This document shows positions 52,088 through 62,739 of a DNA stretch of 64,000 nucleotides, piece by piece. This DNA is from Oasisia sp. SBJ-2009. Taxonomy: Eukaryota > Annelida > Polychaeta > Sabellida > Siboglinidae. The translations under genes were made by a program, and so were the position numbers. A model generated the notes under the pieces. The model did no database searches and was not told the origin of the DNA. It worked only from the letters and a program-made list of their open reading frames with translations. Numbering within the stretch: the first letter of the stretch is position 1; each line of letters begins with the position of its first letter. The stretch spans positions 35,092,438 to 35,156,437 of the forward strand of contig OZ024865.1 of assembly GCA_964017155.1 (NCBI GenBank), written 5' to 3'.

Positions 52088-55000
52088 CTTTTAAAGTGAA
52101 AATGCTCTTTTAAACAGAAATGTCTTCATGCAGTTGCTTCTTGAAAGAACTGAGGGAGTCTGTGACATGCATGGCAAGCGGCAGATTGTTCCAGAGCTGT
52201 GGAACAATGAGTTCTCTTGTTATATACAATACCCTTGTATATAACACGAGGACATTCTTACTTGACCGCCAGAACCTACTGTTGTCAGGCCTTGGACTGA
52301 GCTATAAACCTGTAACTAAGCTGTAAGTTATACAGAGTTTGTCCCGGCTGGACTACACAGTCGAGTGGTACAAAGGTCAAGTCTCCGGATGTTTATGTCT
52401 CTGGTGTCCAGTATTGTCACACACACTCCATTCTGGTCACCTACACCCCTGACCTCTAGCAACAGACAGACAACTATGTTTTTCTGGACATTGTAATTTC
52501 AGTCCATTTGGTGTCAGACCACAGCTAAACTTCCTGTGTCAGTACCACTACTGTCCACAAAGGACCACATGTCTATAGCCAGGTACTCAATTATACAGCT
52601 GAGTGAACTGGAGCAATGTAGAGTGAATACACTTGCCCAAGGTTTTAATACCGCAGCACAGGATTCAAACCCGGGTTCTCTTAGTCGAGATTCCAAAGCT
52701 CTACCCCTGAGCCATTTGTCACTGCTATCCACACTGGATGTTTTGTCTGAATATAGGAAAAGCCGACATGAGAAAATTTAAAACCTCTTCACTGCTACTG
52801 CTGGCATTGCTAAATGCTGAAGAAATCTTGTTAAAATCAAGTACCATCACCTCTTTTAAAATGCATGCAGGCACCATGGTGATCAATATTTACAAAACTG
52901 CTGTGTAACGATGAGAGATTAATTAAAACAATAAATAAATAAAACATTGCCGATGCTTTCTTCAGCACACTCCAATCACTGCTCACAGTCCATTAAGGAT
53001 TCATTTAAATACATACCAACTACCAGTACATGTTTTCAACATGACATCAGAGCATGATGGCATTTCAGTTTTGTCTAGATTCCGTTTTTGATGAACCTGA
53101 CAACAAACATGGTTGCTAATGCCAACAAGCGGACCGGCTAAACTGGATGACCGGTTCACGGACTGACCTAAGGCCACCTCCATCAGCCCATCACATGCAC
53201 CGATTGTGAGACTCGGGTACGGAGGCAGAACAGGACACGCACTGCCAGAAGGCAAACATCGCCTGCTGAATAATACATGCAAGACACTGAATGCCTTAAC
53301 ACAACTCCGATAAGCTCCTATTCCCTTCCTTGCGATCCTTGCTTCCCGTGGGAGCCACGAAGCCTAGCCATGCCCCACAACTTCTTCTCCCCTTAACCAC
53401 CTGATCGGAGTGTTTATTAAGTGTCAATCGCACCACATAAGATCTCTAAGTGCATCACTTGCAGAGCAATTTGATCAATTCATATGCAGCGGTCTCATGA
53501 TGTAAAATCAATAGGTGCCTCTGTCTTCTACAATTCAAAGTAGGCGCGGAATTAGGCATTGCCGCGTACCTATTATTGAGTTCAATGAACTGTTTGATTT
53601 ATCGTAAGATCACGCCAAGTGAGTCAGAGGACAGGGAGGGAGAATCTGGTCCCGCTTACATGGAAATTAGGTCATTTTAATATATAACAACACTGTGGTG
53701 ACACTGACAGGTGTAACACATTACATAAATTGACATGTCACAATAATGAGACATTACAGATGATTACACATATTACACAACAAGTCATACATTAAATTGC
53801 ACATACGTAACATTGTACAAGTCGTGTATTTTACAAATAACCTCATCATTTGGACGGGTAAAAACCGTTGTGGATGCGTAGAAATATGGGTGGACGGGTG
53901 GTGGATGGGTAAAAAATGAACGAGCAAAAGTGTTCCAAACCCATAGATACACATGTCAGTTATGCCTTAGAAGTGAGTGTAAATGGTGTCACGTGTGTTT
54001 GTAGTCCATTTCAGGTCATCAGACACATTTTGAAGTTTGTAAACTGACTTAACAGTTAACATCCATGTGTCCACCAAAACATGTGTGACTGGCAATGATT
54101 TTATCCTGCATAAAGCCCTGTAACACAATACACTGACAAGTTTTGCTGGTCTTCATTAAACATTACATGAATTTGCACCATTCCTGTTTTGTAACTTGAC
54201 CTTTTGTTGAGCAAGTTAAAGTTATGAACGTACTGTATGATAAGGCTGCCTTTGCTTTAGACTTGTCGGTATTCAAAAGATGACAGTATCAAGATAATGT
54301 TAATTTCACTTTGAAATCTTGTCTGATGACGTGCGTTTCCGCAGGTCTTGGTATAAAAAGCAACCTCTCACTAGGGTTTTGTTGCCCGCCAGTTACTGCG
54401 TGAGGGGCAGCTACCCATGGTGATCTTAAGAACTAACCATTCACAGATTTAAACTTGCAGTTGTTTTGGAACTACTATTTACGACCGTATGTTAATGGTT
54501 GATTTTAGCAACACAGTGTCAAGCATACACGACAATGTAATAATATTATATGCATGCACGCACGCATGCACGCACACCACGCACGCACACACACGCATGT
54601 CAATGAAAATTAGCAAAATCAAATGCACACGCATTACACAGAAGAAAGAACCTGTCTGAAGCGACCACCTCTTCACCTCCCACAGAAGTGATCTCTCTAT
54701 ACAGTTCCTCACCCACGACAGGTGAACTAACATTTAAAGACGCTCAAGAGAAACCAAGAAGGCGGTCATTGAAAACAGGTAGTCATTGAAAACAACGGTG
54801 GTCTTAGCCAGGTTTCCTGTACTAGTTTGCTAGTACTCGTCAGCTGTATGGACCTGCACCGAGACTTTATCAACAAAGCATTCCAAACACCTACAATACA
54901 AGCAAGTGGCTGCAGCCAGGAGTAGTCGAGTAAACTTTAGGTTAGTCCCTGGGCCTTGCTGTCTGTACACAATCTACACAGAGACAACCTTCTCAGGCTG

Positions 55001-58000
55001 GTTGGCCATGTCTAAGTCTGGGTCATCTGAGGGGCCAATCGCCATGGCAACCACTCACCGGGCCTCCCCAGACATGGATTGATTTTAATTATATGCAACA
55101 GGAAAAATTACTCGGTGCATTGAATTCAGGGTAGCGGCACCGGTAATAATAAACAGTAATACATCATTACTCGTGCTATTGTGTCCACAATGATGTGAGT
55201 CATGTTGCATATGATATTGAGATATGGCTCAGTAGTAAGCCATGAGGCTGTCTGGTTGATTTGGGATATTGCTAAGGAATTAATACATAAATTAGCCATT
55301 TTGTCAATCTACTTGACTGAGAATTGTCTATAAATTCTTAAAATGTGCCTTTAAAGGTATACAGTGTACAGCCAGAAAGACAAGAATAAATTGCAGCGCG
55401 TCGTAAATATTAGTAGCAAAATAACCGGCTTCAAACAATCCTCTGTCACTGCTTTGCACGAAAAGCAGGTACTCCATAAAGCCAATAAAATTATTAATGA
55501 CAGCACACACATCCTATATAGTGAGTACGTCCTTCTGCCCTCATCCAGAAGGTTCAGAAAGTATAATATCCAAAACAAATAGAAAGTGAGACTCATTCAT
55601 TCCAATGTCTGTACGACTTCTCAATGATAAACACCTCTGACGTTATGTGTATGTTGTATTTTATTTCTTTTATTTTTTATTTGTAAAAGGGAGACCACAA
55701 TTACAATTATAACTTTAAAATTGTATTATAGATTTGTCTTGTATTTTTTGATGATTAATGTTTACATATTGTTTTAATAATGAATTTATTTATATTTTTA
55801 TTTCTCTACTCTGTATTTTATATTTTTATGATGACGAAAGCTGCAAAATGAATTTCCCAGTCCGGGACAATAAAGTTTTATTGTATTTTATTGTAAATGA
55901 ATGGTCAAACTTAAAATGTATACAAAGACAAAACTACATAACCTTATACTCGTTTAACCTGGCAACGTATCCCTGGTGTCGCTGGAAAACACCTCTCATC
56001 ACACAACAACTAGCAATAAGAAGATAAATGTTGCCATTAAACTCATTATATGGAGAGCCACATTATGTAACAGGCAAAAACCACCCACCCCATTTCATGG
56101 TTGCAGCACTGCTGGTAATTAAGTAATATCACCCAGTAGCTGAGGTGAGGAATGCTGCATTGTAATGAAATGAAAATACAATTCCCAAGCTGGGGGGCTA
56201 CCAAAGGACCAACGTGTCTATTACCACAGACTGGGTGTGTCGATTAGTTCACCATACACCCATGTTCACTTTTTTCTTGGAGCCAACACGACTGATTTTG
56301 TCCGAGTGCTGCGGTTATTGGAAATTCTGCTGCCTGTTCTTCCTAAAATATGCATGGCTCATGGGAAATGGAAGCTATTTGTCAATTCTGAGTTTTAGTC
56401 GACAATCGACCGAGTTCAAAAAGGGAACGCATTTCCTTTGGATATATTGGGAGCAGGGTCAAATTGGTAGACAATCATGGAAGTTATGGATAAGTATTCT
56501 TTACTCTAGCTGAATTTTTATATTGCCTTTAATGTAACAAATTGAGTATGAATCTCATTTCAGCCAAAGGGCCGGGCCATCAATGATTTAGATTTTCTCA
56601 TTATATGCTGTAAATTGGGTAGAATTCCTAGCGAAACCCAGATATTTTGTGCACGGCACTTGTTAGCCGAATGTTTACATTTCCCTGAAATGTGGGACAG
56701 TAGGTCAAATTCCTGGAGTATCCCAGAAGTGATGAGCTGCACATGTATGTTATGTCAGCCTCGTTCCACTTTGTTACATACCAAAAACACTGCAACAGTG
56801 GTAACTGTTGATTCACATGCTTCTATGTTGGACCTTCTGCAAGTTGCTTGCTCTGAACTGCTCAAATTCACTCGGTTAAACGTGAATGAATACCTCTGTG
56901 GTGGATATTTGTTTATTAATTTTATTGTTTAATTGCAGTGTGGCTGAATGCTTACCAGAGAAATGGTATATGTGGCATAACGGTGTCCCACTGAAATGAT
57001 CAGTCGGGGAGTAGACATAGCTTTATGCAGAGACCCATCCACCTGTTATTTGTTCATTACAAAACCCGTTGCCTGTTATAAAACCCATTGTGAATGGGGA
57101 GAATAAATGAAGGAGCAGTCTCCCAAAATTATAGATATTGTCAGTTATCCCTTGAAAAATGGACGTAAATGGGTGTCACACATTGTTTGCAGTTTATTTC
57201 AGGTCATAAAACACATCTCAACTGGCTTGTATGTATATGAGTTAACATCATACATGTTAAGTTTTGGAAATGCCAATGTGGGAGATTTATACGTAAATCG
57301 GAGGGTCTCGGGGAAAACGGCATTTTATACGTAAATCGGAGGGTCTTGGAAAATTGGGCTATTATATGTAAATTAGGTTTTTAACCATAAATGCAAATAA
57401 TATAATACAAAAAGGAATAAATTGCACTGATTAAGATATTTACATAGATTTTTTGTTATATGAATTAACTTATTTTGGAGCAAAACCATTCTTGGAGCCA
57501 TGAACAATAGATGTTTTATTATCACTAGTCATAATACCACAAATATAATAAATTCCCTGCTAATCTCATTGGCATGTTTGTTGAACTTCTGATATGAATC
57601 ATATGTTGCAAAAAAAATCCCTTGGATGAAAAGCAGCAGCATCTACATGATATTTTATTACACAACTAATATAATCTTTACATGTAAAACTTGAATAGGG
57701 AATTCATTATTTATGAGCTGGACTGAGCCATGGTGACATAGGCTCGACTGGAGCCATTTAAATAACTATGCTTTCTCAACTGTTGAGAATGTTTTTCATT
57801 TACATGTCAGATGTACTCAAATAGTAAAGAGCTTAGCAAAAGTACATATATTTACAAACGTGCACATGTAGTGTAGATGTATGGATGGCCATTATTCCAT
57901 TAGATCTAAACGGATTGCACTTTGTACTACAAGACTGGAACGTACAAAGCGGGCGATAATAGGGTATCAAAGCGGCTCGCGGTGATTCTACCAAGCTAAT

Positions 58001-59593
58001 AAACAATGTCAGCGACAGGCAAAGTGTAGGCTTTGTACTTAGATATTTATTAGACAGTTTTTAATGTTCAGTCATCACAGTAAGACGGGATTTAAATAGT
58101 TCCAATTCAGGTCATTGTTCAAATCATTGTCTGCACCGGCGAGCGCCCGGCGATGTGTGTGAGCATTAGCTCAGTCTCAGACTCGATTGCAATTAGTTAA
58201 CTGGCACTACATTGTGAGGTGACACAGAAAAGCACACAAGACAATACCCAGCCAGAAATAAACCAATTATCCGCACCCAGTTAGGTAACTTAGGTCAAAT
58301 TTGTTTGTTTTTGGTGTTGGAGTCTCCCGCAATTTTTTTCACTTACATTTCAGTGAAATTGCGGGAGATTGGTTCTCCCGTGCGGGAGATCGGGAGATTT
58401 CCTGTAAATTGCGGGAGTCTCCCGCCGAATGCGGGAGACTTAACATGTCTGGTTAACATCCAAGTGTCCACCAAGAAATCTAGGATTGGCCAAAAAGTGA
58501 TCCTACATAAGGCTATAGGAGTTCTTCTTCTTCCATATAAGGGACTGGGCCTTTTCCGGGCGTTAAAAGTCCAATCGAAGCTTGTGCGCTTGGGGGGTGG
58601 CGGTGTATGCTCTCTTAAAACAGTTAAAAAAAAAAACTATATTAAGTAATTAAAATTAAATCATGAATAAAGTTATTCTATGGACCTCTGTTGATTAAAA
58701 AATGCATTATTATGATGTACATAGTCTTATGAAGAAATTAAAGCAGATGTTAAGGCCCGAAGGCCAGTTCTGAATGCCTCTGGGCATGTGGTGGCTGATA
58801 GGCTTGTGGGGACCCTACTCCACTGTCTAACGGTTGCATGAAAAAAACGAATGGTAAAGGGTTGGGTGGTCTGCCCTTGCATATCGAAAACGCTGGGCTC
58901 CCCGCGTTCAGTTGAGTGTATAGTGCTTTGAACAGTTATAAGGGCTGGATACTACATGATGTAAGAACTCATTGATACATCATTGTTTTACTAGTTGTGT
59001 TAGTAGAGAACATTGAGAGACAAAGTAAAGCGTGTGGACATCAGAAAGGAGCTAGGAGTGAGTAGTATACAAGAGAAAGTCAGAGAAATGAGACTACGCT
59101 GGTATGGACACATGCAGAGAATGGAAGAAAACAACGAAGTGAGAGCAGTTATAGACATGATGGTGCCAGAAAAAGACCAAGAGGGAGATGGATGGATGGC
59201 GTCCGAAGGAACACGCAGGAACTGTGGATCACCCCGGAGGTTGCACAGGACAGAACAGTCTGGAAATGAAGAATTCCGCCCGCTGACCCCACCTAGTGGG
59301 AAAAGGCGAAGAAGAAGTTAGTAGAGAACTGCAGACACTTACATTGATCATAGCATTGGAGGTGATCCTGAAGAGTGTGGCTCGTTCGTTGACGGCCTTG
59401 ATCTTGGTGGTGGCGCTCTCCGACGCTGGCTCCAGTTGCTCCAGCTCACTGAGAGCTCGCTGTAGAGCCGTGCCGTGCTTTGTGATCAGGTCGTTGCAGG
59501 TGTTCAGGTCCTCGAGCTTAGAGTTGAGCTGTCGGAGTAGAGTCTGGAGCTCGCTCTTGTCGGGCTGTTCATGAGCCGTGTCACTCTCCTCCT
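38303..59593 (-). CDS. OSBP: oxysterol-binding protein OSBP, C-terminal 672 aa (5' exons outside window)
   Basis: OSBP exchanges sterol for PI4P at ER-Golgi contacts. Exons in transcript order: 59593-59343, 51853-51622, 50668-50566, 50030-49910, 47859-47641, 46201-45956, 45163-45046, 44360-44167, 43163-42994, 40276-40056, 38448-38303. All junctions are GT-AG with matching phases. The first exons encode an OSBP-type coiled coil ([36 protein letters not shown]). Exon 50668-50566 holds the acidic FFAT-like motif [10 protein letters not shown] for VAP binding. The lipid-binding domain opens with [20 protein letters not shown], carries [12 protein letters not shown] and the signature EQVSHHPP across an exon junction, and continues through [20 protein letters not shown]. 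The C-terminus ends WDRCPDIFL. Human OSBP has about 807 aa; the missing part is the N-terminal PH region, which I could not find up to 64000. OSBP and OSBP2 cannot be separated on this part; a single pro-orthologue is likely. Confidence 0.95.
38450..38760. repeat. degenerate CTGTCAACACA tandem repeat (last OSBP intron)
   Basis: Irregular units of CACATCCTGTCAACACA, CATATGTCAACA and similar. It directly adjoins the last exon acceptor, which reads GTTGACAG in transcript sense. The same TGTCAACACAGG unit also forms the acceptor at 43164. Confidence 0.8.
38820..39070 (+). mobile_element. retroposon 3' tail and TA-rich tract
   Basis: A TA/TTTA-rich tract leads to GCGCCTCTGAGCAGAAAC, ATACGGCGCTTTATAAAT and a TTATTATT tail. 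It is the plus-strand counterpart of 27940-28010. Confidence 0.55.
39530..40010. repeat. AATAAATAAA low-complexity tract
   Basis: Nearly 480 bp of AAATAAATAAA-type sequence in the OSBP intron next to exon 40276-40056. The minus transcript carries the T-rich strand, ending with a C-run near the exon. Confidence 0.95.
40941..41337. mobile_element. MITE, TTAA-type, family 2 copy 2 (OSBP intron)
   Basis: Begins TTAAAGGGGCACTGTATGGG and ends with the complement CCCATACAGTGCCCCTTTAA. Arms match 13862-14252. Confidence 0.88.
41484..42945. mobile_element. non-autonomous DNA transposon with TTTCCCTGAC-rich ends (OSBP intron)
   Basis: The left end (GCGTTGCCCCTCATGGAA, then TCCCTGACTTTTCCC) and the right end (GACTTTTCCCTGACCAGTGG, CAACCATG) carry related TTGCC/GGCAA termini and repeated TTTCCCTGAC subterminal motifs. 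The interior is AT-rich with no transposase. Terminus style resembles hAT elements; boundaries are approximate. Confidence 0.5.
44587..44910 (-). mobile_element. SINE family B, minus-strand copy (OSBP intron)
   Basis: Reverse complement of the 23258-23590 sequence, with the tRNA-like head at the high-coordinate end (GAGCCACTGCGCTCT, box B complement GGATTCGAACC). Confidence 0.87.
45345..45410. repeat. TTACATTCATGTAA tandem repeat
   Basis: Five units of about 14 bp, each partly palindromic (CATGTAATTACATTCATG), in an OSBP intron. Confidence 0.85.
45472..45516. repeat. TA microsatellite
   Basis: Uninterrupted TA dinucleotide run of about 44 bp in an OSBP intron. Confidence 0.97.
47099..47190. 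repeat. ACGC/ACAC microsatellite
   Basis: Perfect run of CGCACGCACGCA changing into CACACACACA. Confidence 0.97.
47282..47365. repeat. CCCCG pentanucleotide repeat (GGGGC in the OSBP transcript)
   Basis: About 16-17 perfect pentamers. The OSBP pre-mRNA carries GCGGGGCGGGGC repeats, which are predicted to favour four-stranded G structures. Confidence 0.97.
47366..47580. repeat. 34-bp minisatellite
   Basis: Six units of AAAGGGTCTGTGTGATGTG plus TTAC(TG/AT)TGAAATAAC, directly following the CCCCG repeat and running to about 60 bp from the exon 47859-47641 donor. Confidence 0.95.
47912..48202. mobile_element. foldback retroposon-like element, family 4 copy 1 (OSBP intron)
   Basis: Inverted arms of more than 100 bp: GTATAATTTAACTAACTTTG on the left and GCAAGTTAAATTATACTAC on the right. 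Inside, GTTCACGTACTGATGTCACG pairs with GTGACACCAGTATGTGAAC. A one-sided tail (AAACCATTCTTGGAGCCATG) follows, and a 10-bp direct repeat TTCAAAAGAA flanks it (47902-47911, 48203-48212). Confidence 0.85.
49490..49530. repeat. ACGC microsatellite
   Basis: Short GCACGCACGCAC run in an OSBP intron. Confidence 0.9.
49621..49866. mobile_element. foldback retroposon-like element, family 4 copy 2 (OSBP intron)
   Basis: Same arms as 47912-48202, better preserved (TTTAACTTACTTTGGAGC and GCTCCAAAGTAAGTTAAA). It ends ATAAACCATTTA with a shorter tail. A perfect 15-bp target duplication, AGGTCGTATATTATT, lies at 49606-49620 and 49867-49881. Confidence 0.9.
50100..50560. repeat. CACCCTACCC-rich low-complexity tract (OSBP intron)
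   Basis: Degenerate CCACCCTACCC/TCACCCTC sequence; the transcript strand is G-rich (GGGTGG, GGGTAGG). It reaches the donor of exon 50668-50566. ORFs here are artefacts. Confidence 0.75.
50671..50850. repeat. about 40-bp tandem repeat next to the FFAT exon
   Basis: Four units with CAGCTGTAGACTGGGCACCC and TACGACAGACTGTC, periods near 38-41 bp. It starts at the acceptor of OSBP exon 50668-50566. Confidence 0.93.
51167..51551. mobile_element. short non-autonomous DNA transposon (OSBP intron)
   Basis: The left end CAAGGTCCGTACACATCTGG is matched by the reverse complement of the right end (CAGGGTCCATACGGGGCC). CAAGACTTTTC and TTCAAGGC motifs repeat near both ends. hAT-like by style; boundaries approximate. 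Confidence 0.55.
51868..51962. repeat. GACAGGTGG tandem repeat
   Basis: Short units of TGGTGACAGG/TGGGTGACAGG right at the acceptor of OSBP exon 51853-51622. Confidence 0.93.
52049..52083. repeat. TA microsatellite
   Basis: Perfect AT dinucleotide run in an OSBP intron. Confidence 0.95.
52105..52340 (-). mobile_element. LINE RT C-terminal fragment (OSBP intron)
   Basis: Minus-strand translation reads [20 protein letters not shown], then [15 protein letters not shown]. The VPQLWNNLP...SFKKQL tail is typical of CR1/L2-like LINEs. Confidence 0.75.
52570..52718 (-). mobile_element. SINE family B, truncated minus-strand copy
   Basis: Contains the head complement (CTACCCCTGAGCCATTTG; GGATTCAAACCCGGGTTCTC) and the body block TATACAGCTGAGTGAACTGG. 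It stops at CTATAGCCAGG, so the 3' half is missing. Confidence 0.85.
52720..55340. other. OSBP intron, mostly unrecognised
   Basis: No convincing exon or RNA gene. A GCACGCACGC microsatellite lies near 54550-54595. The block around 53985-54130 (CATCCATGTGTCCACCAA, GATTTTATCCTGCATAAAGC) recurs, reversed, near 18650-18725 and in part at 58455-58520, so it is an interspersed repeat. Confidence 0.5.
55345..55893 (+). mobile_element. LINE 3' end: RT tail plus 3' UTR (OSBP intron)
   Basis: The plus strand encodes [37 protein letters not shown] and [11 protein letters not shown]. After one frameshift [11 protein letters not shown] follows, the usual end of many LINE ORFs. The segment then runs through AT-rich sequence to AATTTCCCAGTCCGGGACAA, TAAAGTTTTATTGTATTTT, a typical LINE 3' terminus. 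Confidence 0.8.
56000..58980. other. OSBP intron, mostly unrecognised
   Basis: No exon found. A remnant of foldback family 4 lies at about 57460-57510 (TTTTGGAGC, then AAACCATTCTTGGAGCCATG). A short GC-rich inverted cluster of GCGGGAGA/TCTCCCGC lies at 58320-58445. The longer plus-strand frames at 56214-56513 and 56615-56932 have no recognisable family. Confidence 0.5.
59010..59320 (+). mobile_element. LINE RT C-terminal fragment (OSBP intron)
   Basis: The plus strand reads [35 protein letters not shown] and ends [11 protein letters not shown], with one internal frame change. Same family as 17650-17850. Its 3' end lies only about 20 bp from the OSBP exon donor at 59342. Confidence 0.78.
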
Positions 59594-59599
59594 CTGCAA

Positions 59600-60284
59600 G
59601 AGCAACAGTCAATTATAAGATAGTTGATTACATCTCGCAAATAATAGAGAACAAGAACAAGATGTTTATTTTTGGACCCCAAAAATAAATACATGAATTA
59701 AATAATCATAAGGTGAAACATAAACAAAACGTCATACATCGGTAATTTAAAACAGTGAAATGGGGGTCAGTGACTCCTGTTAAAACTGAAAAGTCGCTAT
59801 CACAGGAGCCACTCGTAGTAATTATACATTGAGTTAACCTATCAATATACGTATGTATAGTAATTTTTATTTCAATATGATGTGTTTTCTCTTAATAGTT
59901 TATTCTATCTCTGATGCATGTGTCCATGTTTCTCTGTAGTATAGGTAAGTAGAAATAATTAAGTAACAATAAAAAAATACATATACACGAGAACATAGTC
60001 TTCTGGTGAGTACAAAAGCATAAAAACAGTAATTACATAGACAGTTGTAGACTTTTCCATACATTCACACTGGTTATTGAGCAGTGGTGACAACGTTGCA
60101 CAATTTAGTCAGTTATAAAATAAATACGTAAATAAATAAGTGTTGATTTAAAATAAATATGTAAAAATTAAATTAATATAATAAATAATATAAATTTATT
60201 AAAATATATTGTTTAATAACATTTGTAAAAAAAAATACGGTTTCATGCAGGTGAGGACATTAATACATTGGGGTTGTGTCATTC
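59600..60284. other. OSBP intron, AT-rich, nothing recognised
   Basis: Sequence upstream of the first visible OSBP exon; no coding or repeat call can be supported. Confidence 0.5.
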
Positions 60285-60440
60285 ATCCAGGAAAAGACCA
60301 AGAGGGAGATGGATGGATTGCGTCCTAAGGGACATGCAGCAACTGTGAATCACCCCGGAGGATGCCCAGGACAGAACATTCCTGGAATCAAGAATTCGGG
60401 CTGCTAACCCCACCTAGTGGGAAAAGGCAAAGAAGAAGGA
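60285..60440 (+). mobile_element. LINE 3' terminal fragment
   Basis: Nucleotide match to the last 150 bp of the fragment at 59010-59320 (GAAAAGACCAAGAGGGAGAT, CCCCACCTAGTGGGAAAAGG). Heavily truncated. Confidence 0.75.
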
Positions 60441-61103
60441 TTGTGTCATTCATGCATCTCGCACTACACGGGCTGCTTCATACGTTCATCTCATATGCTA
60501 ATCTCTTTATATTACGGGTCGTCTCACACGTTTATGTCATGAATACTAATGTACATCAGTATGCGAGTCACACACTTGTCTCTCAGGGACCGTCTCACAC
60601 ATTCATCTTTATGTTAACTTTATATAAAAAGTTAAAAAACAAATAGAGGGGCACAGTTTGGTCAGTAAACTGATCATCACCACATATCACGTAGGAACTG
60701 AATCACCAGTGGTGCCATCTCACAAGTGGAACAGGTATCAATGCACACCGAGTCTGACAGACTGACACTATGGGAGATATCTGAACATGGTAGTATGATG
60801 GATACAGTCTTTGCAGTGATATCACATCTGTTGAATCCGGCGGGTATTTTGTGTGATTTTGGGTGCCATTCTGGGTTGCCTTTGTTAAATGACAAGTCTC
60901 ACAATGTAAGTCATGATTTGTGTCAGGAAGACACATTATAATTTTTTGTGAACTTTGTGAACTACAAAGACTAACCATAGCTGTGTAATGATTCTTTGTA
61001 TTTAGACGTGTCAATCTCTCTATGTCCAAAAGACAGCATTTCAAGTTACTGTTAGATTCTTCCAGCACTTTGAGCATTTTATAGAAATTACACTTTATAT
61101 AAA

Positions 61104-61107
<4 letters not shown>

Positions 61108-61142
<35 letters not shown>
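61108..61142. repeat. TA microsatellite
   Basis: Perfect AT dinucleotide run. Confidence 0.95.
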
Positions 61143-61145
<3 letters not shown>

Positions 61146-61164
61146 TGCAATTAACACACAAGGA

Positions 61165-61262
61165 TTATTGACCAGTATAAATATCCACCCCTGTCTATAT
61201 CCATGTACTCCTCAACACATTTAAGTGACCTAGAGGACCTTTGAGGGAACACACTATGGTCC
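61165..61262 (-). mobile_element. SINE family B remnant
   Basis: The minus strand shows decayed forms of the ATGGATATAGACAGGGGTGG and GGACCATAGTGTGTTCCC blocks. Only the middle of the element is visible. Confidence 0.35.
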
Positions 61263-62366
61263 AAGGTCCTAAGGAGTAGCAAGAGAAGGGGACCATTTTG
61301 AACACTAATGTTGTGTTAGAATTCTTACACCTGACTTTGCATATTAAAATAAATTTTGATTCTTAACAGCGAATCTGAAAACTGTCAACATCATGAAGCA
61401 CCAGCGGGACTTTGTCACCGGTGTGTCATGGGAATAGTGTCCTCTGTAATATGGCAATGTATACTTGCGTTTTGAAAATAATAATTTAACAACAGATTTT
61501 TTTTACAGATGAGTTTTCCTGACGACCTCTGTATCTTAGTGAACCTGTCCCCAGAACCAGGAATCTCTTGTTCAGGGTCCACAAAACTCTAACCACTACT
61601 CCACCACACTACACCACCCGAGAAAGCTTCAGTACACACCATTAGGTAACAACAGAAACAAGGCGGGTGACGTCACAGTCTCCCTCTACAGTTAATCTCA
61701 TTCTAACCAGCTGCTGAAGTGATGTGATTAATCAGTCATAACCGTGAGACTATCACGAGAGTAAATGCATTCAAACGGCCACAGTCAGAAGCAATCTGGA
61801 TCAATAACTGCCGTCACATGACATCAGTATTGATGTGCACGCTAGGCATGCGTCCGTCCGTCGACACGCGACTGACGTGACGTCAAAACTGACCCTAGCT
61901 GGTCGATTCGTGTCCATTGACAAGACAATCACAAGCTGGGCTTAGTCGATAGAGCAATGAAAACTGGGCAAATGTGACTTATCAGAACCTTCACTCCGCC
62001 ATTACTGTCAACCGGGCATGCAATAATGTCATCATCACGGTCCAATGTATGCACAGGAACACAAAAACACCAATCGTTCCTGTTACACGTATAATTCACA
62101 CAAATCACTGGTTTTCGCTGTAAACACTGACACTGTGACTTGATGCCGTGTCAAACACAGGATTCCATGCATCATTGTCTCTTTTCTGACAATTACTGGT
62201 TGCCTTTGTTGTGGAGAAAAATGCCAAGAAATCGTTATTTCTAGGAAAAGAACACCAAGTGTGTTAATCAGCCACATTCTGCAGCAATACCACAATATTC
62301 ACTTTCTACATTTCCTCCATCATCTTCACATCTGGTCAGTTCTTCCAATCAACATTTTACTCAGTC

Positions 62367-62731
62367 ACATTATTGACTCCTGACTTGTGCAATCGGTAGT
62401 TCTGGGAATTGGTTTGATAACCGCTTTCCATAATCGATTACCGGTTTTGCCAAATTGATCAAAGATCAATTATAAATAATTGGTGAGTGAGAGTAGTTAG
62501 TAAGTACTGACTATCTGTAATATTCAGCAAAGGAAAACTTCTTTACATAGTAACATTATCGACTACAGACTTGTGCAATCGTTAGTTCTGGGAACTGGTT
62601 TGATAACCGCTTTCCATAATTGATTACCGGTTTTGCCAAATTGATCAAAGATCAATTATAAATAATTGGTGAGTGACAGTAGTTTGTACTGACTAGTTGT
62701 AATATTCAGCAAAGGAAAACTACTTGTCAGC
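62367..62731. repeat. 186-bp tandem duplication (OSBP intron)
   Basis: Two adjacent copies (62367-62552, 62553-62731) share GACTTGTGCAATCG, GGTTTGATAACCGCTTTCCA, CAAATTGATCAAAGATCAAT and ATTCAGCAAAGGAAAACT, with a few substitutions and a short deletion in the second. Confidence 0.9.
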
Positions 62732-62739
62732 CTTGCAAT

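Noticed and set aside
53001..53282. 93-codon minus-strand frame in the large OSBP intron
   Set aside because: No recognisable family, and no splice sites fitting the OSBP phases. The exon before it (59593-59343) joins directly to 51853 by phase and by homology.
56214..56932. Two plus-strand frames of 99 and 105 codons, considered as LINE or gene remnants
   Set aside because: The translations show no motif I can tie to a reverse transcriptase or other family, and the frames are not contiguous.
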